DNA of 64,000 nt from Hydractinia symbiolongicarpus (Eukaryota > Cnidaria > Hydrozoa > Anthoathecata > Hydractiniidae), in contig NC_079877.1 of NCBI RefSeq assembly GCF_029227915.1, positions 22,903,851 to 22,967,850 on the forward strand, read 5' to 3'. Under the pieces are notes generated by a model. It searched no databases. It saw only the letters and a program-made list of their open reading frames with translations, and was not told the origin of the DNA. Of this stretch, positions 1 to 12,900 are shown in pieces (position 1 is the stretch's first letter; each line of letters begins with the position of its first letter). Made by a program: the position numbers and the translations under genes.

Positions 1-486
1 ATGTTTCGGAAGATACAACATAAATATCCATCCAGATTTTCAATTAACAGTTTTTTTCAACCTAGGATTAATTATACAATCACAAAGTTCTCTATAACTA
101 GCAGAGGACCTAAATTGTGGAATACATTTCTTGATAACGACATAAAAACTATTACATCACTTAACGAATTCAAACATAAACTAAAACATAAACTATTGAC
201 TACTGACAATCTATATTTATTTTAGAACACATGACAGTTACAACGTACGACACATATAACACAACTTCTCATCATCTTCAATGCTAACCTTTATATAGGT
301 TGGGGGCTTGGTGATAAGGCTATTATAGCCTTCTTCTCGCTCCTGCCTTTTTCTCCCTCTCTAGCTAATATTTTTGGCATATGCAATCCTATCTTTAGAT
401 TATACGATATAATAGCTTAAGATTTGTATTTTATTCTTACTAAAAACTGTAAATTCTTCAACGGCGAAATAAAAAAATAAAAAATG
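1..486 (+). mobile_element. 3' end of a non-LTR retrotransposon (LINE)
   Basis: Codons 1-225 give a 74-residue tail with the block RGPKLWNTFLDNDIK followed by a Lys/His-rich end. This pattern is common at the C-terminus of LINE ORF2 reverse transcriptases in invertebrates. The stop at 223-225 is followed by about 240 bases of 3' UTR ending in an A-rich tail with AAATAAAAAAATAAAAAA near 465-486, as expected for a retroposed 3' end. The rest of the element lies left of the window. The clade (CR1/Jockey-like) is inferred from the tail only. Confidence 0.7.
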
Positions 487-3400
487 AGCTATACACTTTT
501 TTAATAACAAAACGTAAACTATTCAGAGAACAATATATTTACTTCCTTGTAGCTACATTTTGTATTTTACAATCATCTGTAGTAATTCGCAAAAATTGTT
601 CAACTTGTTCATTGTGTTTCGATACAAACTTATTCCCCACTTGACTCATAACTAATTCGTCAGTTAACTTTTCATACGTAAATAAAAAATTATGACGTCA
701 CTTAAAGTATATCCGCCATTCCTATTTTTTTGTTAAAAAATACATTATATGGCAAAAAATTGTGTGCCTATGTTTATTTGGGAAATCGTACAGTTGAGGT
801 GGGGAATATGACGCTAGGTCGCAAATGTTTTTGCTGCGGTCAAAATACTGACCGCGTTTCTTGATTGGTTACTTCTTTTTCTTTCCTCGCTTGGTCATTA
901 TCGGGAAATTTTTGTTTTGAGTACGAATGACCTTACTCACCTGAACAAATTTAATTAATTCCAGTACTATTAAGAGAGTAAGATGCGACCACACTGACTT
1001 TGTGGTCATTGGTTAATTTTAATTTGCGGTATGGTTTGAGAAATTTGAAATTTAGGGATTTGATCTGACATATTAGCTTGCGTCTATGCTTTTGTTTGAG
1101 TGAAAGATAATTTAATATCCGTAAAGAAAGTTTAGTTAACTAGGCGAAACTTCGATATCTGGCAAAGTTGAAAGTTTTGAGCAAAATACTTATTTTTTCT
1201 TAATCAACTTGAGTAAATTTAAATAATTCGAACACGGTTTCTTTTAACTAAAAATTTATGTTTGTAAGATCTGCCAGTGAGCATATCTGCCACCACTGCA
1301 TAGAGGTCTCACTTTCTTAACATGGCTCTTATAACTAATAATAACTAATGTGGACTAGGTTTTAAATGTGAGGGGTGGGCGGAAGCCTCTATTTGGTCTA
1401 ATTCGGTTACTTACCAACCTATTAATTACCATTTAGCGAAAAAGTGGCTGGGTTGTTGGTGTCGTAGACCCGGATTCAATGTCTATATTCGTTGTCAATG
1501 CTGTTATTCATTATTTTGCCTTCTCTTCTAGAGAATGATGCGAGCCCTCCATGCCCCCCATTCTTTTTTATAAACAAATAACAAGTTAATAAGAGATGAA
1601 TTAAGACGGCACGGGCTTTCATCATAGGCTTACGTCACATACCGAAAGTTTAACCCAAAAGTGGTATACAAGCAAACGGTTGAAAAACACATGAAATTTA
1701 CAAAGTAAAAGGTATATTGTTATACTCCAAACAAATATGGATAATATCTACATGATTTTTTTGATACGTGGGGTAAGTTTTAATGATGGTTAAGTATAGT
1801 TATTCACAGTTCTTTTAAATACTTTTTAGCGGCTCGCCTGCTAATTTTGTTCTTTTAACCATTCCAGAGAGTTTTTGGCATTTTAATTAAGGCCTAAATA
1901 CACGACGCGACACAAAGTACCTGCAGTCTGTTTGACTATGCATAACGTTTTGTAGGCACGTGTGAGAGCAGGGGTGTTGCATTTTTTAAGACGGGGCAAA
2001 GTATTTGTGAATTTTGAAATGTGTTGACTTTTTAATGTACAATCATTTTAAGCTGCTGCATTTCTTACATAAATATATATTACGTATGCATGTTGCTCGT
2101 CAATTGGTTTCCAAGAGTTTGCTAAGGAATTATATGGGTAATACAGACGAGATTTGAAGAAAGTATTAAAGGTGGCAATATCCCCAAAAAGTACTTCCTT
2201 ATTCATTTAATTTTCCTTATCCTATTAATATGCGGTCTAAGAAAGAAAAAAAAATACAATTATTTTTTCCAAAAAGTTCTTGTTGCCATGGTTACGGGCA
2301 ACTAAAGGGAAAAATACATACCTTGTCCCGGCAGAAAAATCTAAAGATGGAATGGACAAAACTCCTTGAAATTTGCTACAAAGACAAATTAATAGTAGTT
2401 TTACACACTAAACTAAAAACATTTAATATAAATTTTCTAAAACAAAATGGCGGAGGTTTATATAAGAGCGAAATGTTTGTAAGACTTTTCAATAAAGCAA
2501 AAAAAATGTTTCTAATCTATATCTTTTAGTTAGGTGTATAGGACTTTCAGCCAAAAAGATGGTAACTTAAAAAACCTGTTTTGAGAAAAACGCGTTAAAA
2601 GATCAGTGATTATTAATCCAGCGGATTGGCGTCATTATATTTTTCTTTACCTCATACATCTTTAAATGCAATATTCTACAAACGTATGTAAGTTTAATGA
2701 CATAAGCGTCAATATTTCAGGAAAAACAAAATCTATTTATCTGGTATCATTAAAAACTTTCTTGCGGTTGTGATGTCTTTGTTGATACCAATGCTGTCAT
2801 TAAAACAAATTCTTTTCAATGTCCAATCATGTTTTGGTACACAGTCCTCGTGTCTACCAAGAATGAAGGCTGCAGCATCAGTAACACGTGATAAATTAAA
2901 GTATATTTGAAACTGAGGAAAATGGCCTATCTTATGTATGCGAGACGCCACTTCTGTTCCTCATGACTTGATTAGATAATTTTTTACCTGGAATAAGTTT
3001 GTATTGAGAAATTAGTAAACGGATAACTAAATTTAAAAAATCTGGTTCACAATTTCGCATCCATAGTCAGTATAATTTTTTCTGTTTTTGCGAATAATAA
3101 ATAGAATGAAGGAGTAATGTATAAGAATGTATTTTTATCTACAGTTTTTTGTCCACTTAATTTACACACATACATACACATAAAGGTTTCCCAAAGTTAT
3201 TACTAAAAACATTGGATCCTTGTTTGGCTGGAAGACGATATTCCATATATTCAAAAATGTAGGAATTTTTTGATGTTCATGGAAGGGAAGTGTTTAACAC
3301 TTGAAAAAGAAGACTTTCGAACAGAAGAAACTTTATCAGGGGAAATAAAAAAAAAAAAATTACCAAACTTGCGTCTCAGACATTTTTTTTCAGCTGTTTT

Positions 3401-6400
3401 TAAGTCATTTAGCATGAAAGTTCTAAATGAAATAGCTTATTAACTTTCTCAGTGTCGATCCTACTGCTTTAATGTTAGAATAATATCTCCTATTATCTAC
3501 TTTTCCCTGTACAGACAAAGAGACGAGAGTAAAGTATTATTATATGAGACTAGTTGTTATCCCACAGAAAGTATGCGTAGATTTTTTGGCTGTCTAGCAT
3601 ACATTATTTTGCTTTGATGTTTTGGCGCATCCTGAGTAAAACGTATTGACTTAAAAGCAATTTTGTAGAACATTAACAATAACTATTGTATATCTTAATC
3701 TTGTACAGAGATATTATTAATCCACCAGAATGCTTTGAAGATAGTTAGGACGTTTAAACGTGTGAATATTTTTGTCACTCGCTGCTGACTTTTGTATTAG
3801 ATCTACTGACAACTACTTAGCTACAGCATATAATACTTTTATTTTTAAAACAGCTAATCCATATGCCATATGAAAAAAATCAATCCATAGTTTTTCACAC
3901 AACGTGATGTTTTTAGTAGATTAGTCAAAAGCACTGATGTTGGAATGCTATTGTGGAGTATCTGTTAATAAGAATCTTAATTGAGAACTCCTATCTTTAT
4001 TATAAGAATATTTTTATATGTACATTATTAGGACGTCATTTTAACACGAAGAACTAGCATCTCAATATTTTTTCTGAGGGCCATGCAATACGTCGTTCAG
4101 TCTGTCTATCTACCTGTGGAAAGTAGACAAATCTTTAGCAATTGAGACAGATAAACGTTAAAAGAGTTATAACAATTAACGCAACAATAGCGCTGCACTT
4201 ACAATCTTGAGGTGACAACTTTTTCCTGCGTGGTAAAATAGGACATCCGAGACTTAAACCTGGGAGATCCACCAGTTTTATAAACCAAAAAACCTATAAA
4301 CCTATCTTGTTTGTTAAAAGCACATGGTTCTTTATATTAGCTTTATGCTAATACCATTTTCACTTTATGGGGCGCAAAATCCATAACGATTAAGGTAAAG
4401 TATGGCTAACGGGGGTATTTCTGTAGTGTCACGTTTTTTGTTACAAACCTCCGTACAGCTTTAAAAAGAGGTGGGATCAAACTTAGCTGTGTAAACCAAC
4501 CGATACATATTTTATTCAATCAACGTGTCTTTACCTTTCCCCGGGGGTCATTGTTGTTGCCTGACGGCCACGGTCCCAAGCAAGTGACGTTGAGGCCATT
4601 TCGAAAAAATGCAGTTGGACGTTATTTTGCTCAAAGTACAGGGAATAAAAAATTTATCCTCTGTACTTTGTATTCTAAACTTTTTTTCTAAACTGTTTTA
4701 CAAGAATACCCAAACTCTAACCAGCCTGACCAGTATTCATATTTCTCTATTCTTCTAAGCAACAACAGACCTATTATTTTTACCTGAAATCTTAAAAAGA
4801 GTGTGAGCGTTGTTATTTTTGTTTTTAGGTTATGGTAATTTTACCATTATGTGTGGATAGACAGCTATGTGTATACAGAAGAGTCAGCATACTTGACGAG
4901 TACAAGAGATTGGCGCGTTACGTGTGTGTTTCAGTTTTTTACTTTAGTTTAACGTAATGAAAGTGATTTTAGTTTGAATTACATATTTAAATAACTATCA
5001 TTTTTTGTTTTGCGTTCTTTGGCTTTTCATTATGCAGTCGCGCAATTTGTAAAACCGCAAATTAGCAGTCGTGAAAAAATTACGATAAAATTTTTTTTAT
5101 TGCCTTTTAGAATCATTTTTGATGAAGTCAGCATAATAAAAACCATTACACCTCGTAAACCATGCTTATAGTCAGCTATCACAACCTCGTCCCAATCTGT
5201 GCTTTCTAAAGTTTTTAATTGTCAAATAAAAACAAAGTTGTGTTCTAGTATACCTAAGAATATTTTCCACAATTTTAGCGATTTGTTCGTCAACTGCAAC
5301 AAGTTATCCTCTTAAAGTTAAAATATTTGTTATAAGATCGTGTCGACCTTACACCAGCTATGTTGTCTGCTGCCATTGTTGAAACTTAACAATCCTTCAC
5401 CTTCGACTATTAGTACAGTTTTGGAAATTGAGTACCTTGTTGTTTTATGGACGTACCTTCATTTCCTCAATTTTGACTCGTACAATATTATTGCGTCGTA
5501 CTTATTGAAGAAATTTGATTTCAACACAGGATAATTTTAACTATTTCGATTTCCCTGTGATAAGAAAAATCAAGCTGGGTCTTCTAGATAAACAAGACTT
5601 TGCAGATAAAACTGTATATCCAAAAATTCCCATATTCATTATGTTACAAAATATTTCTTGATATTTTATGTAGTCACCAGTCCTATAATAAACATAAGTT
5701 TTTAATATTATACAAGTAAAAATTTGAAAGTAAATCAGATAAAACAATTCTTTATTTATGGATCAATGGAAACAATATTTTTGTAGGAATGAAGACACCG
5801 TGCAAACGCATAACTTGAAATACAACGGAAGGCAAAATTTTTTTATTACATTGAGAAGGCAAGAACGGCTACACCAACACACTTGATGGACCGTGTGAAA
5901 AACAGTCAATAGAAACTCGTCTTTATTTAACCATTAATCCTCTAAATTAAAAGTTCTAAAGGCATCAACTTTTTTTGATTAATATAAAAGTAGGAAGTGT
6001 AGTGCATGTTCGAATCAAACATATATTTTAGCAATGTTTGCAGTTTTTTATATTTGCAGCGAACTCATCTAAAGAGAAGGTTGGTTTGAAAGGTTCAAAC
6101 GTATGTTGTTAATGATGACTTAAATGATGTATACATGACGCAACGACTTAATAATCGTAAATGAGTTGAAAAATCTTGGGGTGATACGCAGTTTAGGAGA
6201 AGTTTCAAGATGTGTTTTTATGACACACAAGTTTGTACAAAACAGAAATAAGCATATGGATGAGGTACTCTGTATAATAATACGCTAAACTGGTCTTAGG
6301 CTTAAAATTTGGAAGTGGATGGCATTAAAATTTATATCCGTTGAAAGCACACGAACCTTTACCTTATCCCGATCAACGTTTTATGCTGTGCGCAATGGAG

Positions 6401-6964
6401 GGATCGGGTTAACAAAATTATGTGTATACAAGTCATTGATGGCGTCATTGTACTACATCAATGCAAATGTTTGCTTCTTTAATCAAGTGGATTTTCGAAG
6501 TAGAAATATCTATAATTATCTCATATATACATATAAATTTTGACGGCTGTATAAATGTGGTTCAAACTACGGCATTAGTTTCATGTTTGCTACCTGTCAA
6601 TATCTTTTGACATTTTTCTTAACTGCTGACATCGTTATAAGCGGAACTAAAAAGGATGACATAACTGCGGTTAATATCATTATAAGGCATATATTGATCA
6701 AGATTGATGTTTTCTTTTCATGTGCATGACGATCTTATGCACGTCATTTTCTCTCTTTTGTTTTAATTAGCTCGTACCAATCAGTGTTGCGTTTTAAAAG
6801 GAGAAAACTGCTTAATTGTTGAAAAAGATATTTCTTGTTCGCCTTTATGGATGAAAGTGCATCGTGATTTATCCTATGTTAGCATACAGTATAATACTTA
6901 ATTAGCTACCTTAACCAGGATATAACTCTAATATGTTTCTTTTAGTTGTAGTTAATCATTCAAA
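487..6964. other. Intergenic region, no gene recognised
   Basis: AT-rich sequence with scattered short ORFs. The longest ones (2230-2529 +, 6319-6543 +, 2733-2951 -) show no family motif that I recognise. The minus ORF at 2733-2951 has a fairly protein-like composition and could be a transposon or exon relic, but I cannot name it. No clear tandem array, inverted repeat or RNA gene was seen. The last few hundred bases presumably contain the promoter of the M13 gene; no diagnostic element is visible. Confidence 0.5.
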
Positions 6965-9900
6965 ATGGAACTTGAGAAATTTATTCCCAATCCGAAGGTT
7001 TCTTATGTCAGATTCAATACTCCAAAAAGCAAGAAAACCCTGCGTATTCGAATTGGTATTGTTTTGTTTTTACTTTTGATAATAGCTGCTGTATTGTTGG
7101 CATTCCTTTTGCATAAAAGTAATGGTAAGTCAAACGAAATTAAAAGTCACGGCAATAAAACAATTGAAGACGATGGTCACAATGGAACAAAAATACACGA
7201 AGGCGATGGTCATAGTGGAAAGACAAAAGACAAAGAGGATGGTCACAGTGACACAAAAACTGATAAAGGCGATGGTCACAGTGGAAAAAAACACCATAAA
7301 GGCGATGGTCACAGTGGAAAAAAAACTGATAAAGGCGATAGTCACAGTGGAAAAAAAACTGATAAAGGCGATAGTCACAGTGGCAAGAAAACCCATAAAG
7401 GCGATAGTCACAGTGGAAAGAAAAAAGACAAAGAAGATGGTGACAGTGACACAAAAACTGATAAAGGCGATGGTCGTAGTGGCAAGAAAACACATAAAGG
7501 AGATGGTAATAAAAATTTCTGTAACACCACCATATGTAAACATGTGACATCACACTTCCTATCAGCTCTTGATAAATCTGTAAATCCATGCGATGACTTC
7601 TACCAATACGCATGTGGTGGATGGTTGTCAAAAAATCCAATCCCAAATGGAAAATCAGAAATTTCAACCATCACACAACTTCAAGAAAGGCTTTTCAAAA
7701 TTGAGAAATCAATTTTAGAGAACAAGAAAATTGCAACGTTAGACAGCGAGGCAAAGAAAAATATGTTTCGATTATTTGAGAGTTGCATGGATGTAAAAGG
7801 AAAAAATAAATTGGGTACAACACCGATGGCAACATTATTAACAAAGTTAGGTGGATTTAAAACAGTTACATACAGCACCTATGATTATCAAAAGACAAGC
7901 AAAATCAATACATTAGCAAAAAAAGTCTTTAAAGAAGCAAGCATTTCTCCATTGTTTACATTTACTGTTGGTCCTGATCTAAAACGTTCGACCGAAAACA
8001 TTATACAAGTAAGTAGATTGTATATTATAGGATGTTTTAAAGCATAAGCCTTTTAATGCATTTCAAAGTTATTTTTTTCCACGAAAAATATAAATTTCTT
8101 CAGAAATCACAAATAGACATTAATTGATATTACCAAAGTCCATCCCCCTTGCTTAGGAACCTTATAAATTCTTTTCTATATAATGAACTCTTGATACAGC
8201 GTACTTTCGATTTAACCAATTTAACGAGTCTAAATTTCATCACCCGAACTCAAACAACCTTGATAACAAATTCAAAGTACTAAATGCTGCAGAAAATAAT
8301 AAAAAAATATGATCCATAAAATTTCTACCGTTATGATAACAGGGAATTCATCTTGTATAAGCATCTTGTAGATCACATTCAAAGCCATGTTAACAAAAGA
8401 ACGTGTGAGCAAACAAAACAACTCAATGCTTATGAAGGCGTTGCACATTTTCGAGTTCATTATCATTTTGCTTTTAAACAGGATCTCACCTTTCGCTACA
8501 ACGAACTCTCGATATAACGAAACCTTTTCTATTACCCTTGGGAAATTATATAGAGATTCCAGTGTACTTTTAACAATACAAATAACGTAGGCTTCTTTAA
8601 ATGTAGTTTTACCACCCAGCTTGAAGACTTTTAACAAACTTATGTAGCAGGTGAGCAACACGCTTAATGGTTCCACAACTGTTTTTACCCTTAGCATTAA
8701 GAATGTAAAAAAGCAAGTTATAATCCTTGTTTTTAATGGATTAATTTGATCATTAGTGAAAAGTAAACAAGAGAATGTTGACAGTAAGGTTTTTGATTAA
8801 GCTTGCACAGTAACGTATTAAAATGAATAAAAAATTCTTCTTTAGTTCGGAAATCCTGGAAGTGTGTTTTTCGAGAAGGAAACGCTCAAAAGAGTTTCAC
8901 ATGAAGAAATCATGAGGATGTACAAAGACTTAATGCAAAAACTGGTGAAAGCATTTTCAGATGACATGACATATATGGAAAGCAGATTAATTGCTTCTGA
9001 TATATACAATTTCGAACTGAGTCTTCAGCAGGTAAATCAAGAGTTTGTAATTCTTGATTTGTGTAAGAGCTTATTATATTAATATCCGCTGTTTGTCTTT
9101 GTGTAATTCTACAGTCCAGAAACTCAAACAAGGCGAGAAGAAAGACGGGCAAACCCGTATCCATGGCTTAACGATTAGTTATGGGTTGCGATGCGTGGGA
9201 TTCACATTAAAGAATTATGTTTGACTTTTTAGTTAATATAAAAACTGTATTGGAAAAATAAATTGTTAAAAGTTGGATGTGTAAGCTTATGTGTGAAAGA
9301 GTTTTATCTGAAACATCAAAAATAGCAATAAATAATTTGTTTCTTTTTGCGCAAGGTACAAATGCTTTGGTTAAGGGCTTCGATGCCGTTGTAATGCTTG
9401 TTAAGGACAACTAATTATTATATACCATCAACCTGTGTTTATTGGGTAATTTTAGAAAATACAGACTACAAAATCATCCGTGTCTTACTACGCGACAACT
9501 GTTTCGTCATTGTCATCGTACATGTCAACTGTAAGTAGTGTAATAATTGAATAAAAAATTGGTGAGTTAGTTAAAATATTTCTTTTTTTGTGTGCTATGA
9601 TGATGTATGCAAGGATTGTTTTAACATCAGTATCCAAAGATGTTCGTTTAATTTAGATTAATTGGTTGGACTTCTTAAATTCTGCATTTCAAGGCACTGG
9701 CAACAGAATTACATCACGAGAGAAAGTAGTTATAATAAATAGAGAATACTTCAAGACACTGGATTCTCTATTCAGAATAAAATCTTACAAGTAAGAAAAA
9801 TTTTTTTTAAAACGCACACTTTCTGTCGCTAACTGAATTTAAAACATTTGGAAAGTAATGAGTACTTTTGTTGATGTAAAATTGTAGTACTGTAACGTAT

Positions 9901-12900
9901 ACTATCATCCACACTCAATATACATTGTTATATTCCTAATAAGTGTGGTTCACCAGCTTTGCCTGCAAGCTGTTCAACAGTTAATTTGTGAGTATTAATG
10001 AACAGTCCGATCACTGTTTCTCCCAGCTGTATTAAGTTGCAAGAGAACCATATCTTTTTTTGATCTGAAGATTCAGCTAAGAGACCATGGAGAGACTTGC
10101 TGAAGCGAAATAATTATGGTGCACAAGCGTGTGGGTAAATAATCGTGATTTGAAAAGTTGAAAATACTTTTTTTTAGATGTTGACGTTGAGGGCAGGACT
10201 GACATTTACCTTTGAATTTTTAAGTCATCCCATGATAGAAAATACTGATAATACTTTTAATCAGTAATAAAAATTAATTGCAACTTTTATAGCACAATCC
10301 ATAATTATATGCTGATAAAAGTTGTTCTGCATTACTTGGATGCTTTACCCGATAATATTGTGAAGTTATTTACAAAGCTAACGACAGCAATAAGTGGTCC
10401 ATTAAAACCTCGTCCTCAATGGCAAACATGCATATCAGTGACAGATAAGCATCTTGGATTAGCACTTGGGGCTGCGTTCGTCCAGAAAGTACACTTTTCA
10501 AAAGAAAGTCACGATGAAGTGAGTTTTTGTTCGTCGCCTTTTTTTTCGGCTTAAAGATTATTTCCATGTCTTTCTATACTTTTTTGTATGTCTATTCCTT
10601 TCTTTATTCGTTCAATATTAATTTTCATAAAATAGATCTCCTGTTGGTGTCAATTTTTATATATTTAGTTTTATATTTAATGAGGAGTAACCCATAAATG
10701 TCAATGATAATTTTAATAATATTAATAAAAGTTTCTATTTCGAAATACAGTGCTTTAATGCATGAATGAGGATTCACAATTTTCTACTACCTGGACTAAT
10801 ATTTCTTCCTGTTTGATATTAGCATATTTAAATTTCATGCATATGCATAGGCAAATAGAATGGTTGGTGATCTACGAAAAGCATTTAAAGAGATTTTACC
10901 CTCACTTACCTGGCTTGACAGTACAACACGAGAAGCTGCTAGTGAAAAGATTGACGCAATTGTTCAACAAATTGGCTACCCTCCGTATATTTTAAATCCA
11001 CAAAAATTAGACAAAAAGTACAACGGGGTAAGTGCAGATATAAATAATAGAAATAATGTAACAGTAGCTAAGGAAGAAATTCTTAATTTTCAAGTTTTCA
11101 CCATAAAGATATTATAAATATCTATATTTTTTTACTAATATTTAATAATTAATAAAACTGTAAATTGTGGGGCAAATCAATGTATTAACATTGTATATAT
11201 TTTTCAAACTAACCAGCAAAGACAAAGGTTATATTCTTTTTTATTTTTTAAATATTTTTAAATATTGTTTCTGTTTTTTATATCTTATTTTTGTTATTGC
11301 CTTGTTTTTCAAATGGATGCCGCATGGATGTATAAATTTTTCCAACATTTTTTTAAACATGTAGCTACAGGAAATAAAAACGATGAAAATATTAAAACAC
11401 AATGATACTAAGAAATATATGAGCTGTCTCTGTATTGTTATTTAGACTGCGAAAACGCATGTTGAAATCCAACTCAATCTTTAACTTAATGCAAATATCT
11501 CTATACAGATTTTTTTGCTTTCTTTTTTGGTGGATCTCTCATAACTGCTTGTGTGTTCTTATTGCTGTTATCCTTTAAGGCTGTAAGCCTTTTAAAAATT
11601 TAAAATTTATTTTTTACATAATTAGTTATGGGGGGTTATTCTCGGACTATATATCTATATTTTTTCTGTTAAAACACACTTGTCAAACAAATATTCAGCT
11701 TCGACAATTTAGTAGTGAAGTCAATAGTGAATAATCAATTCATTTTGACAGCGGCTGGATGCAGCATGATATGCTAGTAAGATTTCTTTCTTTCAAGTTT
11801 TCTTATAAAAAAAACCAAAAAACAAAAGTTTTCCGCACACCCTTTAAAATGACCAACCCAAGGTTTGTTTTCAAACAGAAGTCAATGGAAAATCATAAGG
11901 TAGTAAAAAATTGGAGCTCGTGAAAGCCACTTCCTTTCTTCTTAAATTAAAAAATTAAACAAAACTGCTTCTATGTGGCTGAAGGCTATGAAATAACAAA
12001 AAAAATTGTATAGATTATTTGGATTTGCAAGTATATGTGTAAACACGCGCTTAGAAAAACGCATGTACCAAGTGCTAACGCTTAATAATACGATTTGTAT
12101 TATGACGTTATGCTAATATTGTATATCTAAATCCTTGAAATGTAATACTTCAATTAGCTGAAGATTGTTAGTTCGAGTTATTTTGACCACATTCTGTATC
12201 TGAATCGCTACAAAGTACTCAGTATGTTAAAGAACCTTGGGAAACCTGTCAATCGAAATACTTGGCTTCAAACCCCAGCGACAATTAATGCATACTACAA
12301 CCCTCGAAGTAATCATATAGGTAATGAACCAATTATTTAGGACTATGACCACGAATCTACCTCCATGCTACGACCTATATTAAAATGTAGTTAATCTTCA
12401 ATGATTCTAGCTAAAGGAAGTTTACGTCCATATTGATTTTACTAAACGATATAAAAACAGTAAAAGAGTAAGGAATAAAGCGCTATCTTTGCATTCTATA
12501 TTTTCTTTTTCAGCCTTTCCTGCTGCTATTCTTCAACCACCTTATTTTGAGACAGACTACCCGAAAGCAGTAAATTATGGTTGCATAGGATCTGTTATTG
12601 GACATGAGATGACACATGGCTTTGATAACACAGGTGAGGGTAAAAGCTTAACATTGAGTTAAAATATACACCCAAATCAATAGGGAATTCCAGATCTATG
12701 GCAATGCTTCTTTTTACCATAATGTTACCTTATGTTATTATGCTCCATAAAAATATTCTTGTGTTAGGTCGATGGTTTGACAAGTATGGTAATCTTCGTG
12801 GCAGATACAATTCATGGTGGACTTACTCCTCTGTTGCGAATTTTGTTGACAGGAGTAAATGTTTCGTTAATCAATATTCTGCTGTGGAAGTAGCAGGTGA

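Noticed and set aside
2733-2951. Minus ORF of 72 residues
   Set aside because: Composition is protein-like, but no family motif, ATG or splice-consistent neighbours were recognised.
7122-7667. Long ORFs in other frames and on the minus strand across the M13 first exon
   Set aside because: They arise from the 33-bp repeat, which keeps all frames open; only the frame from 6965 has the membrane anchor and the peptidase domain.
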